This document shows positions 5,819 through 6,676 of a stretch of DNA of 6,676 bases, piece after piece (positions within the stretch are counted from its first letter, which is position 1; each line of letters opens with the position of its first letter). The notes beneath the pieces were generated by a model. That model was not told the origin of the DNA. It made no database searches and saw only the letters and a list, made by a program, of their open reading frames with translations. Location: contig CBDTTW010000168.1 of assembly GCA_965363675.1 (NCBI GenBank), positions 1 to 6,676 on the forward strand, written 5' to 3'. This DNA comes from CBDTTW01 sp965363675 (GTDB lineage Bacteria; Bacteroidota; Rhodothermia; Rhodothermales; DASSAV01). The position numbers were made by a program, and so were the translations under genes.

Positions 5819-6676
5819 TCAGAGCTTGTCGTTGAGGGGCAGGCGGCGCCCCGTGCTGTCGGGGGGAGCCGGGTCGGGCGCAGGCGTTTGCAGCGGCGGG
5901 GTTTGCAGCGGCGCGCCGCCGCCGGGCGGGGCGTCCTCAGGGGCCGCGTCCTCAGGCTGCACGTCCTCGGGCAGCGAGCCTGTGGCGGGCGGCGCCTCAG
6001 CGGGGGCCTCGGCAGGCGGCGGCGCGATGGCCGGCGCTTCGTCGGCGGGCGTCTCCGAAGCAGGCGCGCCGGCCGGAGCCTCGGCCGCAGACGTATCGGC
6101 GGGCGTTTCCAGCGGCGGCGCGCCCCGCGTGGCGGACGTGTCGGCGGCGGAGATGGTATCGGGCGGAGGCTTCAGTTCCTCCTTGAGGGCGATCAGCGTT
6201 TGCGCGGCCCGCTCGGCATAGGGCGTCCGGGGGTATTTCTCGGTGATGCTCTCGTAGAGCACTTCCAGCGTAAGCATGCGCGGCTTCTCGGCCGGAGGGG
6301 CCTTCGGCGCGGCGGTCGTCGTATCCGGCGGGCTCAGCGAGGCGCCGAGGCTAGCGGCGGGCGCGCCGAGGCTAGCGGCGGGCGCGCCGAGGCTAGCGGC
6401 GGGCGCGCCGAGGCTGTCGGCGCCCACGTCGGCGCCGCCGAGGCTGTCGGGGGCGAGCGCTGCGGCGGCGATGTTATCGGCGGCGATGTTATCGGCGGCA
6501 AGGCTATCGGCGGCGGGGTTGCGGCGCACGATCTCGCCCTCGCCGGGGCGCTCCTGCTCGGGCGGCGGAGTCTCGGAGGTCTCCGGCGTCGCGGCGGGAA
6601 GGCCCGGGGGCGCCGTCTGCGGAGGCAGCACGCCCGTAGCGGCCTTCTCGACGGCCGAAGGCGCTTTGGGGGGGGC
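5819..6676 (-). CDS. Ala/Pro-rich low-complexity protein with one TPR-like segment (5' end outside window)
   Basis: The frame is open to the window edge (6676), so the true start lies outside; 285 C-terminal residues are visible. An internal GTG at 6629-6631 could be taken for the start but has no support. The protein is dominated by Ala, Pro, Asp, Glu, Gly and Ser and is predicted to be disordered. Recurrent short motifs are DSL/DNI (ADSLAADNIAADNI), LGAPAAS repeated three times, PADTSA and LQTPPLQTP. One ordered-looking stretch at 6173-6268 contains LYESITEKYPRTPYAERA, which resembles the second half of a TPR unit as in BamD-type lipoproteins. No transmembrane helix is visible in this part. 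It may be the tail of a larger TPR or envelope protein whose domains lie upstream, but the sequence shown does not establish a function. It precedes ftsH by 145 nt on the same strand. Coding is supported by the long open frame, repeat units in multiples of three and a codon bias like its neighbours. Confidence 0.75.
   Translation of the reverse strand, partial: APPKAPSAVEKAATGVLPPQTAPPGLPAATPETSETPPPEQERPGEGEIVRRNPAADSLAADNIAADNIAAAALAPDSLGGADVGADSLGAPAASLGAPAASLGAPAASLGASLSPPDTTTAAPKAPPAEKPRMLTLEVLYESITEKYPRTPYAERAAQTLIALKEELKPPPDTISAADTSATRGAPPLETPADTSAAEAPAGAPASETPADEAPAIAPPPAEAPAEAPPATGSLPEDVQPEDAAPEDAPPGGGAPLQTPPLQTPAPDPAPPDSTGRRLPLNDKL
5886..5913 (-). repeat. Short 15-bp-period direct repeat near the gene's 3' end
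   Basis: GTTTGCAGCGGCG occurs at 5886-5898 and again at 5901-5913, a period of 15 bp. It encodes LQTPPLQTP in the same low-complexity protein. Confidence 0.8.
6344..6415 (-). repeat. Three perfect 21-bp tandem repeats plus a partial fourth
   Basis: Identical 21-bp units occupy 6344-6364, 6365-6385 and 6386-6406, and 6407-6415 begins a fourth copy that then diverges. Each unit encodes the heptad LGAPAAS in the low-complexity protein. Since all three copies are identical including wobble bases, recent expansion by slippage or unequal exchange is likely. Confidence 0.95.
6465..6509 (-). repeat. 15-bp tandem repeats (two perfect, one diverged)
   Basis: On the plus strand GCGGCGATGTTATCG occurs at 6465-6479 and 6480-6494, followed by a diverged copy at 6495-6509. 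The units encode the pentad DNIAA, with DSLAA in the diverged copy. They are in frame within the low-complexity protein. Confidence 0.9.

Noticed and set aside
5826..6221. Plus-strand 131-codon frame opposite the low-complexity gene
   Set aside because: Gly/Ala/Ser-rich antisense image of the Ala/Pro-rich frame; the minus frame is longer, in line with neighbouring genes and has repeats in frame.
6344..6509. CRISPR array
   Set aside because: The repeats are directly adjacent with no unique spacers, have 21- and 15-bp periods and lie in a reading frame.
6629..6631. GTG as the start of the low-complexity gene
   Set aside because: The frame stays open to the window edge with the same Ala/Pro-rich composition, so translation most likely begins outside the window.

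Overview
The window is 6.7 kb of GC-rich bacterial DNA with every recognisable gene on the minus strand. In transcription order, right to left, it holds the 3' part of an Ala/Pro-rich low-complexity gene, ftsH, rpsL, rpsG, fusA and the first 17 codons of tuf. It is mostly a housekeeping region. The organism looks like a high-GC member of Bacteroidota, most likely of the Rhodothermus/Salinibacter group (order Rhodothermales). That is an inference from three things: the character of FtsH, a promoter of the Bacteroidota type (TTTG-N21-TATATTTG) ahead of rpsL, and the lack of Shine-Dalgarno motifs before most genes. It is not proven by any marker here.

Right end (5819-6676): the end of a disordered, Ala/Pro/Asp/Glu-rich protein. 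It contains perfect tandem 21-bp and 15-bp in-frame repeats and a single short helical stretch resembling a TPR unit. Its start lies outside the window and its function is unknown. A 145-bp spacer without a clear promoter or terminator leads into ftsH (3604-5673), a complete membrane-anchored AAA+ zinc protease with all catalytic motifs intact. A strong intrinsic terminator (3543-3575) sits 28 nt past its stop codon.

Middle (3306-3603): the 298-bp ftsH-rpsL spacer holds that terminator, an AT-rich stretch, the str operon promoter at 3373-3405, and a leader of about 60 nt with a 5'-proximal hairpin and a Shine-Dalgarno site before a GTG start.

Left half (1-3305): the str operon, rpsL-rpsG-fusA-tuf, with spacers of 119, 107 and 50 nt and no internal terminator seen. 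S12 and S7 are 30S decoding and assembly proteins, EF-G drives translocation and EF-Tu delivers aminoacyl-tRNA, so the operon co-produces ribosome parts and elongation factors. I see no mobile element, CRISPR array, tRNA or rRNA gene, and no convincing new system. The features most worth a second look are the repeat-bearing gene at the right end and the RNA structures in the str leader and in the S12-S7 spacer.
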